Shown: piece after piece, positions 50,646 through 59,229 of the stretch
Position numbering within the stretch: the first letter of the stretch is position 1
How the letters are laid out: each line of letters begins with the position of its first letter
DNA from: Magnetospirillum moscoviense
GTDB taxonomy: Bacteria; Pseudomonadota; Alphaproteobacteria; Rhodospirillales; Magnetospirillaceae
NCBI RefSeq assembly: GCF_001650635.1
Contig: NZ_LWQU01000163.1
Location: 62,001-126,000 of the forward strand
Reading direction: 5' to 3'
DNA length: 64,000 nt
Program-made: the position numbers and the translations under genes
The notes under the pieces: model-generated
Databases searched by the model: none
Seen by the model: only the letters and a program-made list of their open reading frames with translations
Told to the model about the DNA's origin: nothing

Positions 50646-52568
50646 TCAGTGGCCCTGGCCCGCGTAGTGCTTTTCCACCATATCCGTGTGGGCGACCTTG
50701 CGCAGGCTCCACTCGCCGGTAGCCGGATCGATCTTCGAATTGACGAAGCACTTCCAGTTGGCTTCGTCCAGCTTCGGGAAGTCGGCCCGGTAGAAGAAGC
50801 CCGGATAACGGGTCTCTTCACGGAACATGATGTGACGCAGGTGGGCTTCCGCCGCGACGATGCGGTGGTAGTTTTCCCAGGCGCGCATCAGTTCGTGCAG
50901 GTCCTTGGCACGCATCTTCTGGCTGTCTTCCTTCAGCATGGTCAGAAGGTGCAGACCGGTTTCCAGCATCACCTTGTTGGTGGTGTAGTAGGTCGAGGTG
51001 CCGGCCACGTACTCATCCATCAGCTTCTGCAGGCGCATCTGCAGGTAACGCGGCAGGATGTAGTGCGGGTTGACGTCCTCGGCCGTGGTCTTGTCCTTGT
51101 GCTCGATATAGGTGCGGACCGGCTTGTAGATCTCTTCGGTGATGGCCTTGATGTCACCCTTCAACGACGGCTTGAAGCCGGCATTGTCGCGGACCCACTT
51201 GACCATCGACTTGCCGCAGATGCGGCCTTCGGCATGCGAACCCGACGAGAACTTGTGGCCCGAGGCGCCCACGCCGTCGCCGGCGGTGAACAGACCCTTG
51301 ACGGTGGTCATGCGGTTGTAGCCCCACTTCCACTCGGCCGGCGAGTTGAGGTCTTCCGGACCCGACACCCAGATGCCGCAGCAGCCGGAATGCGAACCCA
51401 GCAGATAGGGCTCGGTCGGCATCAGTTCCGACATGTTCTGTTCGGGACGGATGTTCATGCCGGCCCACACGCCGGCCTGGCCGATGCACATGTCGAGGAA
51501 GTCTTCCCAGGCCTCGGCTTCGAGATGCTTGATCTCGGCCGGGGTCATGGTCTCGGCCAGCTTCTTCATGGCGGTGGGAGTGTCCATGAAGATCGGGCCG
51601 TTGCCGTCCTTCATTTCCTTCAGCATGGCGTGGTTGCGCAGGCAGGTGGGGACCACCGTCGCCTTGTCGTAGGGCGCGAACTCGGCCAGCATGGCGGCGT
51701 TCTTGGTCACGTAGTTCTCGCCGAAGGCGTTCAGGGCCTGCGACTTGAACAGCAGGAACCAGGCGCCGACCGGGCCGTAACCGTCCTTGAAGCGGGCCGG
51801 CACGAAGCGGTTTTCCATCATGGTCAGTTCGGCGCCGACTTCCGCGGCCATCGCGTAGGTCGAACCGGCGTTCCACACCGGGTACCAGGTGCGGCCGTTG
51901 CCTTCGCCGGTCGAACGCGGACGGAACAGGTTCACGGCGCCGCCGCAAACGTCCATGATCGCGTTGGCCTTGAAGACGTACAGCTTGTGCTCGCGCACCG
52001 AGAAGCCGACGGCACCGGCGATGCGGTTCGGCTCGTTCTCGTCCAGCAGCATCTTCACGATGAAGCAGCGCTCGATGATGTTCTCGATGCCCAGGGCCTT
52101 CTTGGCGGCTTCGGCGACGATGGTCTTGTAGCCTTCGCCGTTGATCATGATCTGCCACTTGCCCGAACGGACCGGCTTGCCGCCGTCCTTCAGGGCGACG
52201 CCTTCCGAGCCCTTGTCCTTCCAAATCGGCAGGCCCCACTCTTCGAACAGGTGCACCGAATCGTCGACGTGACGGCCGACGTCATAGACCAGGTCGTCGC
52301 GGGTGATGCCCATCAGATCCGCCGAAACCATGCGGCAGTAATCCTTGGGGTCGCGATCCGGGCCCAGGTAGGTGTTGATGGCCGACAGGCCCATCGCCAC
52401 GGCGCCGGAGCGGTCCAGGGCGGCCTTGTCGACCAGGGTGATCTTGGCGTCGGGGGCCCAGCGACGAGCCTCGTAGGCCGCGCCGCACGCGGCCATGCCG
52501 CCACCGATGATCAGGATGTCGGTAGTGATCTCGATGATCTCAGGATTGCCGAAAGTGTATTCGGTCAT
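50646..52568 (-). CDS. aprA: Adenylylsulfate (APS) reductase alpha subunit
   Basis: A 640-residue flavoprotein interconverting APS and sulfite plus AMP. The FAD-binding GGGMAACGAAYEA motif is near residue 22. Typical AprA stretches include DRSGAVAMGLSAINTYLG, FEEWGLPIW and EGNGRTWYPVWNAGSTYAMA. Together with Sat it forms either the sulfate-reduction entry or, more likely in this kind of organism, the last steps of sulfur oxidation to sulfate. It lies 31 nt after aprB and ends at a strong terminator. Confidence 0.97.
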   Translation of the reverse strand: MTEYTFGNPEIIEITTDILIIGGGMAACGAAYEARRWAPDAKITLVDKAALDRSGAVAMGLSAINTYLGPDRDPKDYCRMVSADLMGITRDDLVYDVGRHVDDSVHLFEEWGLPIWKDKGSEGVALKDGGKPVRSGKWQIMINGEGYKTIVAEAAKKALGIENIIERCFIVKMLLDENEPNRIAGAVGFSVREHKLYVFKANAIMDVCGGAVNLFRPRSTGEGNGRTWYPVWNAGSTYAMAAEVGAELTMMENRFVPARFKDGYGPVGAWFLLFKSQALNAFGENYVTKNAAMLAEFAPYDKATVVPTCLRNHAMLKEMKDGNGPIFMDTPTAMKKLAETMTPAEIKHLEAEAWEDFLDMCIGQAGVWAGMNIRPEQNMSELMPTEPYLLGSHSGCCGIWVSGPEDLNSPAEWKWGYNRMTTVKGLFTAGDGVGASGHKFSSGSHAEGRICGKSMVKWVRDNAGFKPSLKGDIKAITEEIYKPVRTYIEHKDKTTAEDVNPHYILPRYLQMRLQKLMDEYVAGTSTYYTTNKVMLETGLHLLTMLKEDSQKMRAKDLHELMRAWENYHRIVAAEAHLRHIMFREETRYPGFFYRADFPKLDEANWKCFVNSKIDPATGEWSLRKVAHTDMVEKHYAGQGH

Positions 52569-52599
52569 TGGAAACTTCCTTCCCTACGTGCGCTTGGCG

Positions 52600-53022
52600 T
52601 CAAATGGTCGTCAAGGTCTTGCCGACCTCGGTGAACAGCAGCGGGCTGTCCAGGTCGGCAGCCGCCGGCTTGCCGCCGTAGGGGTCGATCGAACCCACCG
52701 GGGTGGTGCGCACCGGGAACTTGAAGCGCTTCACTTCGCCGTCGCGGAACTTGATGGTCCACATGATCGCCGAGTCGGTGCGCATCGGGATGACGGCGCC
52801 GCCCATCGGCACGAAATCCTGGTAGGCGCGGACTTCGATGGCCTGCTGCGGGCAAGCCTTCACGCAGCACTGGCATTCCCAGCACTGGTCGGGTTCCTGG
52901 TTGAACGCCTTCATGCGGCTGGTATCCAGCTTCATCAGGTCGTTCGGGCAGATGTACATGCAGGCGGTGACCGAACCGCCCTTACAGCCGTCGCACTTAT
53001 CGGTATGCACAAAAGTGGGCAT
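52600..53022 (-). CDS. aprB: APS reductase beta subunit
   Basis: A 140-residue iron-sulfur subunit. The ferredoxin-like N-terminus has CDGCKGGSVTACMYICP and CWECQCCVKACP, giving two [4Fe-4S] clusters, and the C-terminal tail wraps the alpha subunit. ATG at 53022 begins MPTFVHTDKCDGC and has GGGAGG upstream. Electrons come from or go to the QmoAB-HdrCB complex encoded on the other side of the intergenic region. Confidence 0.96.
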   Translation of the reverse strand: MPTFVHTDKCDGCKGGSVTACMYICPNDLMKLDTSRMKAFNQEPDQCWECQCCVKACPQQAIEVRAYQDFVPMGGAVIPMRTDSAIMWTIKFRDGEVKRFKFPVRTTPVGSIDPYGGKPAAADLDSPLLFTEVGKTLTTI

Positions 53023-53188
53023 CAAAACCTCCCGTGTTGCCTTTCGGCGGGTCTCCCTCCAAGCGGCGCGTCCGGTGACGGCCGCCGATCTCTGGCCTTG
53101 GCCTCTTGTTCTCCGCGAGTGTACCCCCGGGGCGATGGGGATGGGGCGCGGGTCGGGCCATACGGTTTTCCAGTCATATTCTGTATTT

Positions 53189-53236
53189 GACATATTTGCA
53201 ATGTCTGACGTACCTATCCACGCAAGATGTTTGCGT
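53189..53236. promoter_or_regulatory. Inverted repeats in the aprB-mazG divergent intergenic region
   Basis: Two short perfect inverted repeats lie in this AT-richer patch: GACAT-N7-ATGTC at 53189-53205 and ACGCAA-GATGT-TTGCGT at 53220-53236. They sit between the divergent aprB and MazG-like starts (53023-53282) and may be operator sites. No known regulator motif fits clearly. Confidence 0.35.
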
Positions 53237-53282
53237 TGCACTTGGAACAATTATAATTTTCGAGTGTTAACAGGCGGATTCC

Positions 53283-53726
53283 ATGGAAGAATCGAAAACA
53301 ATGCTGCAATGCGGCGGTACTGCCCCGACGGGTGGGGCGGTGGATTCGCCGGATTGCCGGGCGCTGACCGAGCGCCTGATCGCCTTCCGTGACGAGCGCG
53401 ACTGGGCCCAGTTCCACACCGCCAAGAACCTGATGGTGTCGCTGGCCCTCGAGGCCGCCGAGCTGCTGGAACTGGCGCAATGGAAGACCGACAGCCAGCT
53501 GGACGAGGCGCTGAGCGAGCCTGCGCTTAAGGCCAGGCTGGCCGAGGAATGTGCCGATGTCTTCCTGTATCTGCTGCTGTTGTGCGAGCGCGCCGGCATC
53601 GATTTGCCGAGTGCCGCCGCCCTCAAGATCGATGCCAACGCCGCCAAGTACCCCGCCCATCTGGCCAGGGGAAGCGCTGCGAAATACACCGAATTGCCCG
53701 AAGTTAAGAAAATTCTTGTGGAATGA
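53283..53726 (+). CDS. MazG-like (dCTPase/RS21-C6 type) nucleotide pyrophosphohydrolase
   Basis: A 147-residue all-alpha NTP-PPase. After a 20-residue N-terminal extension the domain begins FRDERDWAQFHTAKNLMVSLALEAAELLELAQW near residue 38. The metal-binding acidic motifs are EAAELLE and EECADVFLYLL. Such enzymes hydrolyse unusual or excess nucleotides. It lies 80 nt before sat and may be cotranscribed, which raises the question of a role in adenylyl-nucleotide housekeeping; that is an inference only. Confidence 0.82.
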   Translation: MEESKTMLQCGGTAPTGGAVDSPDCRALTERLIAFRDERDWAQFHTAKNLMVSLALEAAELLELAQWKTDSQLDEALSEPALKARLAEECADVFLYLLLLCERAGIDLPSAAALKIDANAAKYPAHLARGSAAKYTELPEVKKILVE

Positions 53727-53806
53727 TGTTCTAATTTAGGCGAACTTCAAGCGGCCGAACGAGAGCGAAAAAAGCTCCGCATGGCACGAACAGGGAGAGA
53801 GGGAAC

Positions 53807-54982
53807 ATGTCCAAGCTGGTGCAGCCGCATGGCGGCGGCTCGTTGAAGCCGTTGCTGGTACCCGAAATCGAACGTCGCGACGAGTTGAAGCGGGCCGGAG
53901 CCTTGAAGAAGGTGCCGATGACCAGCCGCGAGACCAGTGACGTCATCATGCTGGCCATGGGCGCCTATACCCCGCTCGACGGCTTCATGGGCAAGGCCGA
54001 CTGGGAAGGCGTCTGCTCGGGCATGAAGATGACCGACGGCCTGTTCTGGCCGATCCCGATCACCCTGTCGGCGACCAAGGAGCTGGCCGATTCCATCCAG
54101 GCCGACGAAGAGGTCGCGCTGGTCGATGCCGAAACCGGCGAGATCATGGCGGTGATGCAGGTCTCGGAAAAGTACGAGATCGACAAGGCTTTCGAGTGCC
54201 AGCACGTCTATCGCACCACCGATCCCGCCCATCCCGGCGTGCAGAAGGTGATGGGGCAAGGTCAGGTCAACCTGGCCGGCCGGGTGAGCTGCCTGTCGGA
54301 AGGCGAGTATCCCGAGAAGTACAAGGGCCTGTATCTGCGCCCGGCCGAAAGCCGCGCATTGTTCGCCGAGAAGGGCTGGTCGAAGGTGGCCGCCTTCCAG
54401 ACCCGCAACCCGATGCACCGCAGCCATGAGCATCTGGCCAAGATCGCCGTCGAGGTCACCGACGGCGTGTTCATCCATCAGGTTCTGGGCAAGCTGAAGG
54501 ACGGCGACATTCCGGCCGAGACCCGCACCAAGGCCATCGGTGCGATGATCGACAATTACTTCGTGCCCGGCACGGTGATCCAGGCCGGTTATCCGATCGA
54601 GATGCGCTATGGCGGCCCGCGCGAGGCGCTGATCCATGCGCTGATCCGTCAGAATTTCGGTTGCTCGCACCTGATCGTCGGTCGCGACCATGCCGGCGTC
54701 GGCGATTATTACGGCCCGTTCGACGCCCAGCACATCTTCGACACCCTGTGGCCCGGCGCGCTGGAGACCCAGGCCCTGAAGATCGACATCACCTTCTTCT
54801 GCAAGAAGTGCTACGGCATGGCGACCGCCAAGACCTGCCCGCACGGCAAGGAAGACCAGGTCAACATCTCGGGCACCAAGCAGCGCGAGATGCTGTCGAA
54901 GGGTGAGCATATCCCGCCGGAATTCAGCCGCCCGGAAGTGGTGGCGATCCTGCGCGATTATTACGCCTCGTTGGGTAAGTAA
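53807..54982 (+). CDS. sat: Sulfate adenylyltransferase (ATP sulfurylase), dissimilatory type
   Basis: A 391-residue homo-oligomeric ATP sulfurylase that makes ATP and sulfate from APS and pyrophosphate in sulfur oxidisers, or the reverse in reducers. The active-site motifs are [11 protein letters not shown] near residue 200 (the QxRN and HxxH type) and [12 protein letters not shown] near 285. A Cys-rich zinc-type stretch [16 protein letters not shown] is near 330. AGGGAGAGAGGG precedes the ATG. It leads sat-qmoA-qmoB-hdrC-hdrB. Confidence 0.96.
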   Translation: MSKLVQPHGGGSLKPLLVPEIERRDELKRAGALKKVPMTSRETSDVIMLAMGAYTPLDGFMGKADWEGVCSGMKMTDGLFWPIPITLSATKELADSIQADEEVALVDAETGEIMAVMQVSEKYEIDKAFECQHVYRTTDPAHPGVQKVMGQGQVNLAGRVSCLSEGEYPEKYKGLYLRPAESRALFAEKGWSKVAAFQTRNPMHRSHEHLAKIAVEVTDGVFIHQVLGKLKDGDIPAETRTKAIGAMIDNYFVPGTVIQAGYPIEMRYGGPREALIHALIRQNFGCSHLIVGRDHAGVGDYYGPFDAQHIFDTLWPGALETQALKIDITFFCKKCYGMATAKTCPHGKEDQVNISGTKQREMLSKGEHIPPEFSRPEVVAILRDYYASLGK

Positions 54983-54994
54983 ACTCTAAGGGGT

Positions 54995-55021
54995 GGCCGG
55001 TCCGGTTTCGCCGGGCCGGCC
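54995..55021 (+). terminator. Intercistronic hairpin between sat and qmoA
   Basis: An 11-bp stem (GGCCGGTCCGG with CCGGGCCGGCC, one G-U pair) around a TTTCG loop. There is no T-run after it, so it is more likely an mRNA processing or attenuation structure than a full stop. Confidence 0.5.
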
Positions 55022-55070
55022 CAACGAACAAAGCGTTGCGCGCAAAAAACCGCGAAGTGGAGAGGGAAGT

Positions 55071-56327
55071 ATGAGCGAGACGACGAGCCGCAGCCGCACC
55101 ATCATGGTGGTCGGTGGCGGAATCGCCGGCATCACCGCCGCCGTCGAGGCGGCCGAAGCCGGACATGACGTGGTTCTGATCGAGAAAAGCCCCAGCCTGG
55201 GCGGCCGGGTCGCCCAGATGAACCGCTATTTCCCCAAGCTGTGCCATCCCACCTGCGGTCTGGAAATCAACTTCCAGCGCATCAAGAAGTCCAAGCGCAT
55301 CAGCGTCTTCACCTTCTCGGAAGTGTCGGCGGTCAAGGGCGGGCCGGGCGGTTACACCGTCACCGTCAAGACCAGCCCGCGCCACGTCAAGGCCAACTGC
55401 ACCGCCTGCGGCGATTGCGCCAAGGTGGCGACCTCCGAGGTCTCCAACGCCTTCAATTACGGCATGGATAGCGTCAAGTCGGCCTATCTGCCGCACGTGA
55501 TGGCCTTCCCGATGCGCTATGTGGTCGACCCTTCCGTGGTCGGCACGCCCGAGGGCGAGGCCATCAAGGCCGCCTGTCCGGTCGGTGCCGTCGATCTGGA
55601 GCAGAAGGACGAAAGTTTCGACCTGGAAGTCGGCGCGGTGGTGTGGGCGACCGGCTGGCGCCCCTATCCGGCCGCCAACCTGACCGCCTATCGCTGGACC
55701 GACATTCCCGACGTCATCACCAACGTGGAAATGGAGCGTCTGGCCTCGGTCGATGGTCCGACCAAGGGCAAGATCGTCCGGCCCAGCAACGGCGAGGCGC
55801 CCAAGCGGGTGGCCCTGATCCAGTGCGCCGGCTCGCGCGATCTGAACCATCTGGCCTATTGCTCGCGCATCTGCTGCCTGGCCTCGATGAAGCACGCGGC
55901 CTATGTCCGCGAGCAGCTGGCCGACGCCACCGTCGATGTCTATTACATCGACCTGCGCGCCCACGATAAGCTGGAAAGCTTCCTCAACCGCCTGAAGCGC
56001 GACCCCCAGGTCAATTTCGTCAAGTCGAAGCCCGCCCGCATCGAGAAGTCCGAAGCCGGGGGCCCGGTGGTGTGCGGCGAGAACACCCTGACCCGCGAGG
56101 TCTATGCCGAGCCCTACGACCTGGTGGTGCTGGCCACCGGCATGCAGGCGTCGCTGGCGGCCGAGGGCCAGCCCAGCTTCGCCGCCGATTTCGACGATTA
56201 CGGCTTCGTGTTCGCCGAGGGTGACTCGATCGCCGCCGGTGTGGCCTCGGGGCCGCTGGACGTGTCGATGTCGGTGCAGTCGGCGACCGCCGCCGCCTGC
56301 CGCGCCATCCGCGCCGTGACCGCCTGA
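55071..56327 (+). CDS. qmoA: QmoA, HdrA-like flavoprotein
   Basis: A 418-residue FAD protein related to HdrA of heterodisulfide reductase. The nucleotide-binding GGGIAGITAAVEAAEAG is near residue 15, followed by KSPSLGGRVAQMNRYFPKLCHPTCG, and a CTACGDCAK Cys set is near 108. QmoA and QmoB exchange electrons with AprBA. ATG at 55071 has GAGAGGG upstream; the in-frame extension before it lies in the sat-qmoA hairpin. Confidence 0.94.
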   Translation: MSETTSRSRTIMVVGGGIAGITAAVEAAEAGHDVVLIEKSPSLGGRVAQMNRYFPKLCHPTCGLEINFQRIKKSKRISVFTFSEVSAVKGGPGGYTVTVKTSPRHVKANCTACGDCAKVATSEVSNAFNYGMDSVKSAYLPHVMAFPMRYVVDPSVVGTPEGEAIKAACPVGAVDLEQKDESFDLEVGAVVWATGWRPYPAANLTAYRWTDIPDVITNVEMERLASVDGPTKGKIVRPSNGEAPKRVALIQCAGSRDLNHLAYCSRICCLASMKHAAYVREQLADATVDVYYIDLRAHDKLESFLNRLKRDPQVNFVKSKPARIEKSEAGGPVVCGENTLTREVYAEPYDLVVLATGMQASLAAEGQPSFAADFDDYGFVFAEGDSIAAGVASGPLDVSMSVQSATAAACRAIRAVTA

Positions 56328-56344
56328 CGCCAGGGAGAAGAAAA

Positions 56345-58600
56345 ATGAGCGAGAGGAAAACCGGCGTTTACCTGTGCAGCGGCTGCGGCATCGGTGAGTC
56401 CGTGCAGGTCGGCGCCCTGGAGGGTGTCGCCAAGTCCGAGTACAAGCTGGAAGCCAAGACCCACGCCTGCCTGTGCGGCGACGAGGGCGTCGGCATGATC
56501 AAGGCCGACATCGAGGCCGGCACCAACCAGGTGGTGGTCGCCGCCTGCTCGGCCCGCGTGATGACCGACCGCTTCGGCTTCGAGCCGATCCAGGTGGTCC
56601 GCGCCGATCTGCGCGAAAAGGTCATCTGGTCGCATCCGGCCGGCGACGAGGACACCCAGGCCCTGGCCGAGGACCATGTCCGCATGGCCCTGACCCAGGC
56701 CAGCAAGATCAAGGCCCCCGAGCCGTGGACCGAGGGCGAGTTCTCGCAAACCATCATGGTGCTGGGTGGCGGCGTCACCGGCCTGTCGGCCGCGCTTCAG
56801 GCCGCCGGCCTGGGCCACGACGTGCTGCTGGTGGAACGCGCTGACCAGTTGGGCGGCCATGCCCGCACGGCTTCCAAGCGCCTGCCGCACACGCCGCCTT
56901 ACGACAAGCCGGAAGCCAACGACATCGGCGTGCTGTTGGACGCGGTGGCGGCCAATCCCAAGATCACGGTGCGCCTGAACGCCCTGGTCACCCGCACCGC
57001 CGGTATGCCCGGCAAGTTCGCGGTGACCTTCGCCGACGGCACCATCGAGGATGTCGGCGCCATCATCGTCGCCACCGGCTGGCGTCCCTATGACGCCACC
57101 AAGCTGGGCCATCTGGGTTACGGCGCCAGCCCCGACGTGGTGACCAACACCGACATGGAAAAGATGCTGGCCGCGGGTCAGCTGGCCCGCAAGTCGGACG
57201 GCAAGGCGCCCAAGTCGATCGCCTTCGTCCAGTGCGCCGGCTCGCGCGATGCCGACCATCTGCCCTATTGCTCGTCGATCTGCTGCCAGACCTCGCTGAA
57301 GCAGGCGCTGGAAGTGCTGGAGACCGACCCGACCGCCAACATCTTCGTCATCTACGAAGAGATGCGCACCCCGGGCGTGGCGGAAGAATTGTACCGCCAG
57401 GCGCAAAGCAAGGGCGTCATCTTCATCAAGGGCAAGGTCAAGGCCGTCGGTGCCGACCTGACCGTCACCGTGGCCGACGAACTGGTTCAGCAGGACGTGC
57501 CGCTGGCCGGCCTGGACATGGTGGTGCTGGCCACCGGCATGGTGCCCAACTCGACCAATCCCGATCAGGCGATGGTCGAATACGGCGCCGAGCAGTTGAA
57601 TGGCGACGTCGATCCCGAGGCACCGATCGCGGTGGCCGGCTATTGCGGCGAGGCCCCGGCCGCCCATGAAAAGCGGGTGCAATCGGTGCCGGAAGGCGGT
57701 CCGCTGCTGAACCTGCAATACCGCCAGGGCCCGCATCTGCCGGTGCTGCATGACGGGTTCGCCGATTCGCACTATATCTGCTTCCCCTACGAGACCCGGC
57801 GGACCGGCATCTACACCGCCGGTCCGGTGCGTCGCCCGATGGATTGGGCCGAAGCCGCCGAGGACGCTGCCGGTGCGGTTCTGAAGGCGGTGCAGGCGGT
57901 GCGTTCGGCCGCGGCCGGTGCCGCCCTTCATCCGCGCGTCGGCGACCTGTCGTTCCCCAAGATCAACCTGAACGCCTGCACCAAGTGCCGCCGTTGCACG
58001 GTGGAATGCCCGTTCGGCGCCATCGACGAGGACGAGAAGGAATATCCCAACGTCAACCCCACGCGCTGCCGCCGCTGTGGCACCTGCATGGGTGCCTGTC
58101 CGGTGCGCACCATCAGCTTCGACAACTATTCGGTCGAGATGCTGTCGTCGATGATTAAGGCGGTGAAGGTCCCCGACGAGTTCTCGGGCAAGCCGCGCAT
58201 CCTGATCATGGCCTGCGAGAACGACGCCGTCCCGGCGCTGGACCAGGCCGGCATCAAGCGTAATAGCTGGTCGTCGCATGTTCGCGTCGTGCCGGTGCGC
58301 TGCCTGGGTTCGGTCAGCCTGCTCAACATCTCGGACGCCCTGTCGGCCGGTTATGACGGCGTCATGCTGATGGGCTGCAAGCCGGGCGATGATTACCAGT
58401 GCCACTTCGTCAAGGGCTCGGCCATGGCCGCCGAGCGTCTGTCGAAGGTCGGCGAGACCCTGAAGTCGATGATGCTGGAACCCGAGCGGGTGGTGCAGGC
58501 GGAGGCCTCGATCGCCGATTCCGACCGGTTGCCCAAGGTGATCGACGGCTTCGTCGAGACCATCATGAAAGTCGGCTTCAATCCGTTCAAGGGGTTCTAA
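56345..58600 (+). CDS. qmoB: QmoB, HdrA-MvhD-like flavoprotein
   Basis: A 751-residue protein in three parts. The N-terminus has a short CSGCG and CLCGDEG Cys region. An FAD domain starts at VLGGGVTGLSAAL near residue 140 and a two-cluster ferredoxin near 540-590 (CTKCRRCTVECP and CRRCGTCMGACP). The C-terminal MvhD-like domain has ACENDA, RCLGS and GCKPGDDYQCH. It forms the core of the Qmo complex with QmoA. It starts 17 nt after qmoA. Confidence 0.95.
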   Translation: MSERKTGVYLCSGCGIGESVQVGALEGVAKSEYKLEAKTHACLCGDEGVGMIKADIEAGTNQVVVAACSARVMTDRFGFEPIQVVRADLREKVIWSHPAGDEDTQALAEDHVRMALTQASKIKAPEPWTEGEFSQTIMVLGGGVTGLSAALQAAGLGHDVLLVERADQLGGHARTASKRLPHTPPYDKPEANDIGVLLDAVAANPKITVRLNALVTRTAGMPGKFAVTFADGTIEDVGAIIVATGWRPYDATKLGHLGYGASPDVVTNTDMEKMLAAGQLARKSDGKAPKSIAFVQCAGSRDADHLPYCSSICCQTSLKQALEVLETDPTANIFVIYEEMRTPGVAEELYRQAQSKGVIFIKGKVKAVGADLTVTVADELVQQDVPLAGLDMVVLATGMVPNSTNPDQAMVEYGAEQLNGDVDPEAPIAVAGYCGEAPAAHEKRVQSVPEGGPLLNLQYRQGPHLPVLHDGFADSHYICFPYETRRTGIYTAGPVRRPMDWAEAAEDAAGAVLKAVQAVRSAAAGAALHPRVGDLSFPKINLNACTKCRRCTVECPFGAIDEDEKEYPNVNPTRCRRCGTCMGACPVRTISFDNYSVEMLSSMIKAVKVPDEFSGKPRILIMACENDAVPALDQAGIKRNSWSSHVRVVPVRCLGSVSLLNISDALSAGYDGVMLMGCKPGDDYQCHFVKGSAMAAERLSKVGETLKSMMLEPERVVQAEASIADSDRLPKVIDGFVETIMKVGFNPFKGF

Positions 58601-58604
58601 GGCC

Positions 58605-59219
58605 ATGAACGCCATGTCTCCCACGCCTTCCAAGGCCTATGACCTGAACTTCGCCCGCTGGGTCTATGAAAACGTCGATGGTGGCGACCGCATGGCCTTG
58701 TGCATGCAGTGCGGCACCTGCTCGGGCTCGTGCCCGATCGGCACCCAGATGGACCATGGTCCGCGCAAGCTGTTCATGATGATCCGCGCCGGCATGAAGG
58801 ACGCGGTGCTCAGTTCCAACACCTTGTGGAACTGCGTGTCTTGCTACAATTGCGTGGTGCGCTGCCCGCGCCAGGTGCCGGTGACCTATATCCTGCACGA
58901 CCTGGCCCATGTGGCGGTGCGTGAAGGCTATGCCCAGGCGAAGGAAAGCGACAATGCGCGCTTCGCCAAGGCCTTCTGGTGGTCGGCCGCCAAGTATGGC
59001 CGCACCGACGAACGCCTGGTCACCGCCAAGTATTACTTCAGCTTCGGCGTGGGCGAGGGCATCAAGCGCGGCATGGCCAACCAGAAGATCGCCATGGGCA
59101 TGGTCAAGACCAAGCGCATGCATCTGGGCATGCCGCACAAGGTCAAGAATACCGGCGAACTGCACGCCATCCTGGCCAAGGCGGCCGAGATGGAAGCCAA
59201 GAAGCATGGCGCGAAGTGA
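58605..59219 (+). CDS. hdrC: HdrC-like iron-sulfur protein (takes the place of the QmoC N-terminus)
   Basis: A 204-residue soluble ferredoxin-type protein with CMQCGTCSGSCP near residue 33 and CVSCYNCVVRCP near 76, the two [4Fe-4S] sites of HdrC. QmoC of Desulfovibrio has such a domain fused to a cytochrome-b-like membrane domain; that domain is missing here and no hydrophobic helices are visible. It lies 4 nt after qmoB and is followed by hdrB. Confidence 0.9.
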   Translation: MNAMSPTPSKAYDLNFARWVYENVDGGDRMALCMQCGTCSGSCPIGTQMDHGPRKLFMMIRAGMKDAVLSSNTLWNCVSCYNCVVRCPRQVPVTYILHDLAHVAVREGYAQAKESDNARFAKAFWWSAAKYGRTDERLVTAKYYFSFGVGEGIKRGMANQKIAMGMVKTKRMHLGMPHKVKNTGELHAILAKAAEMEAKKHGAK

Positions 59220-59229
59220 GGATGATGCG

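Noticed and set aside
49887-52634. A 915-codon open frame opposite aprA and the YkgJ gene.
   Set aside because: Antisense shadow; no recognisable domain, and aprA is clear on the other strand.
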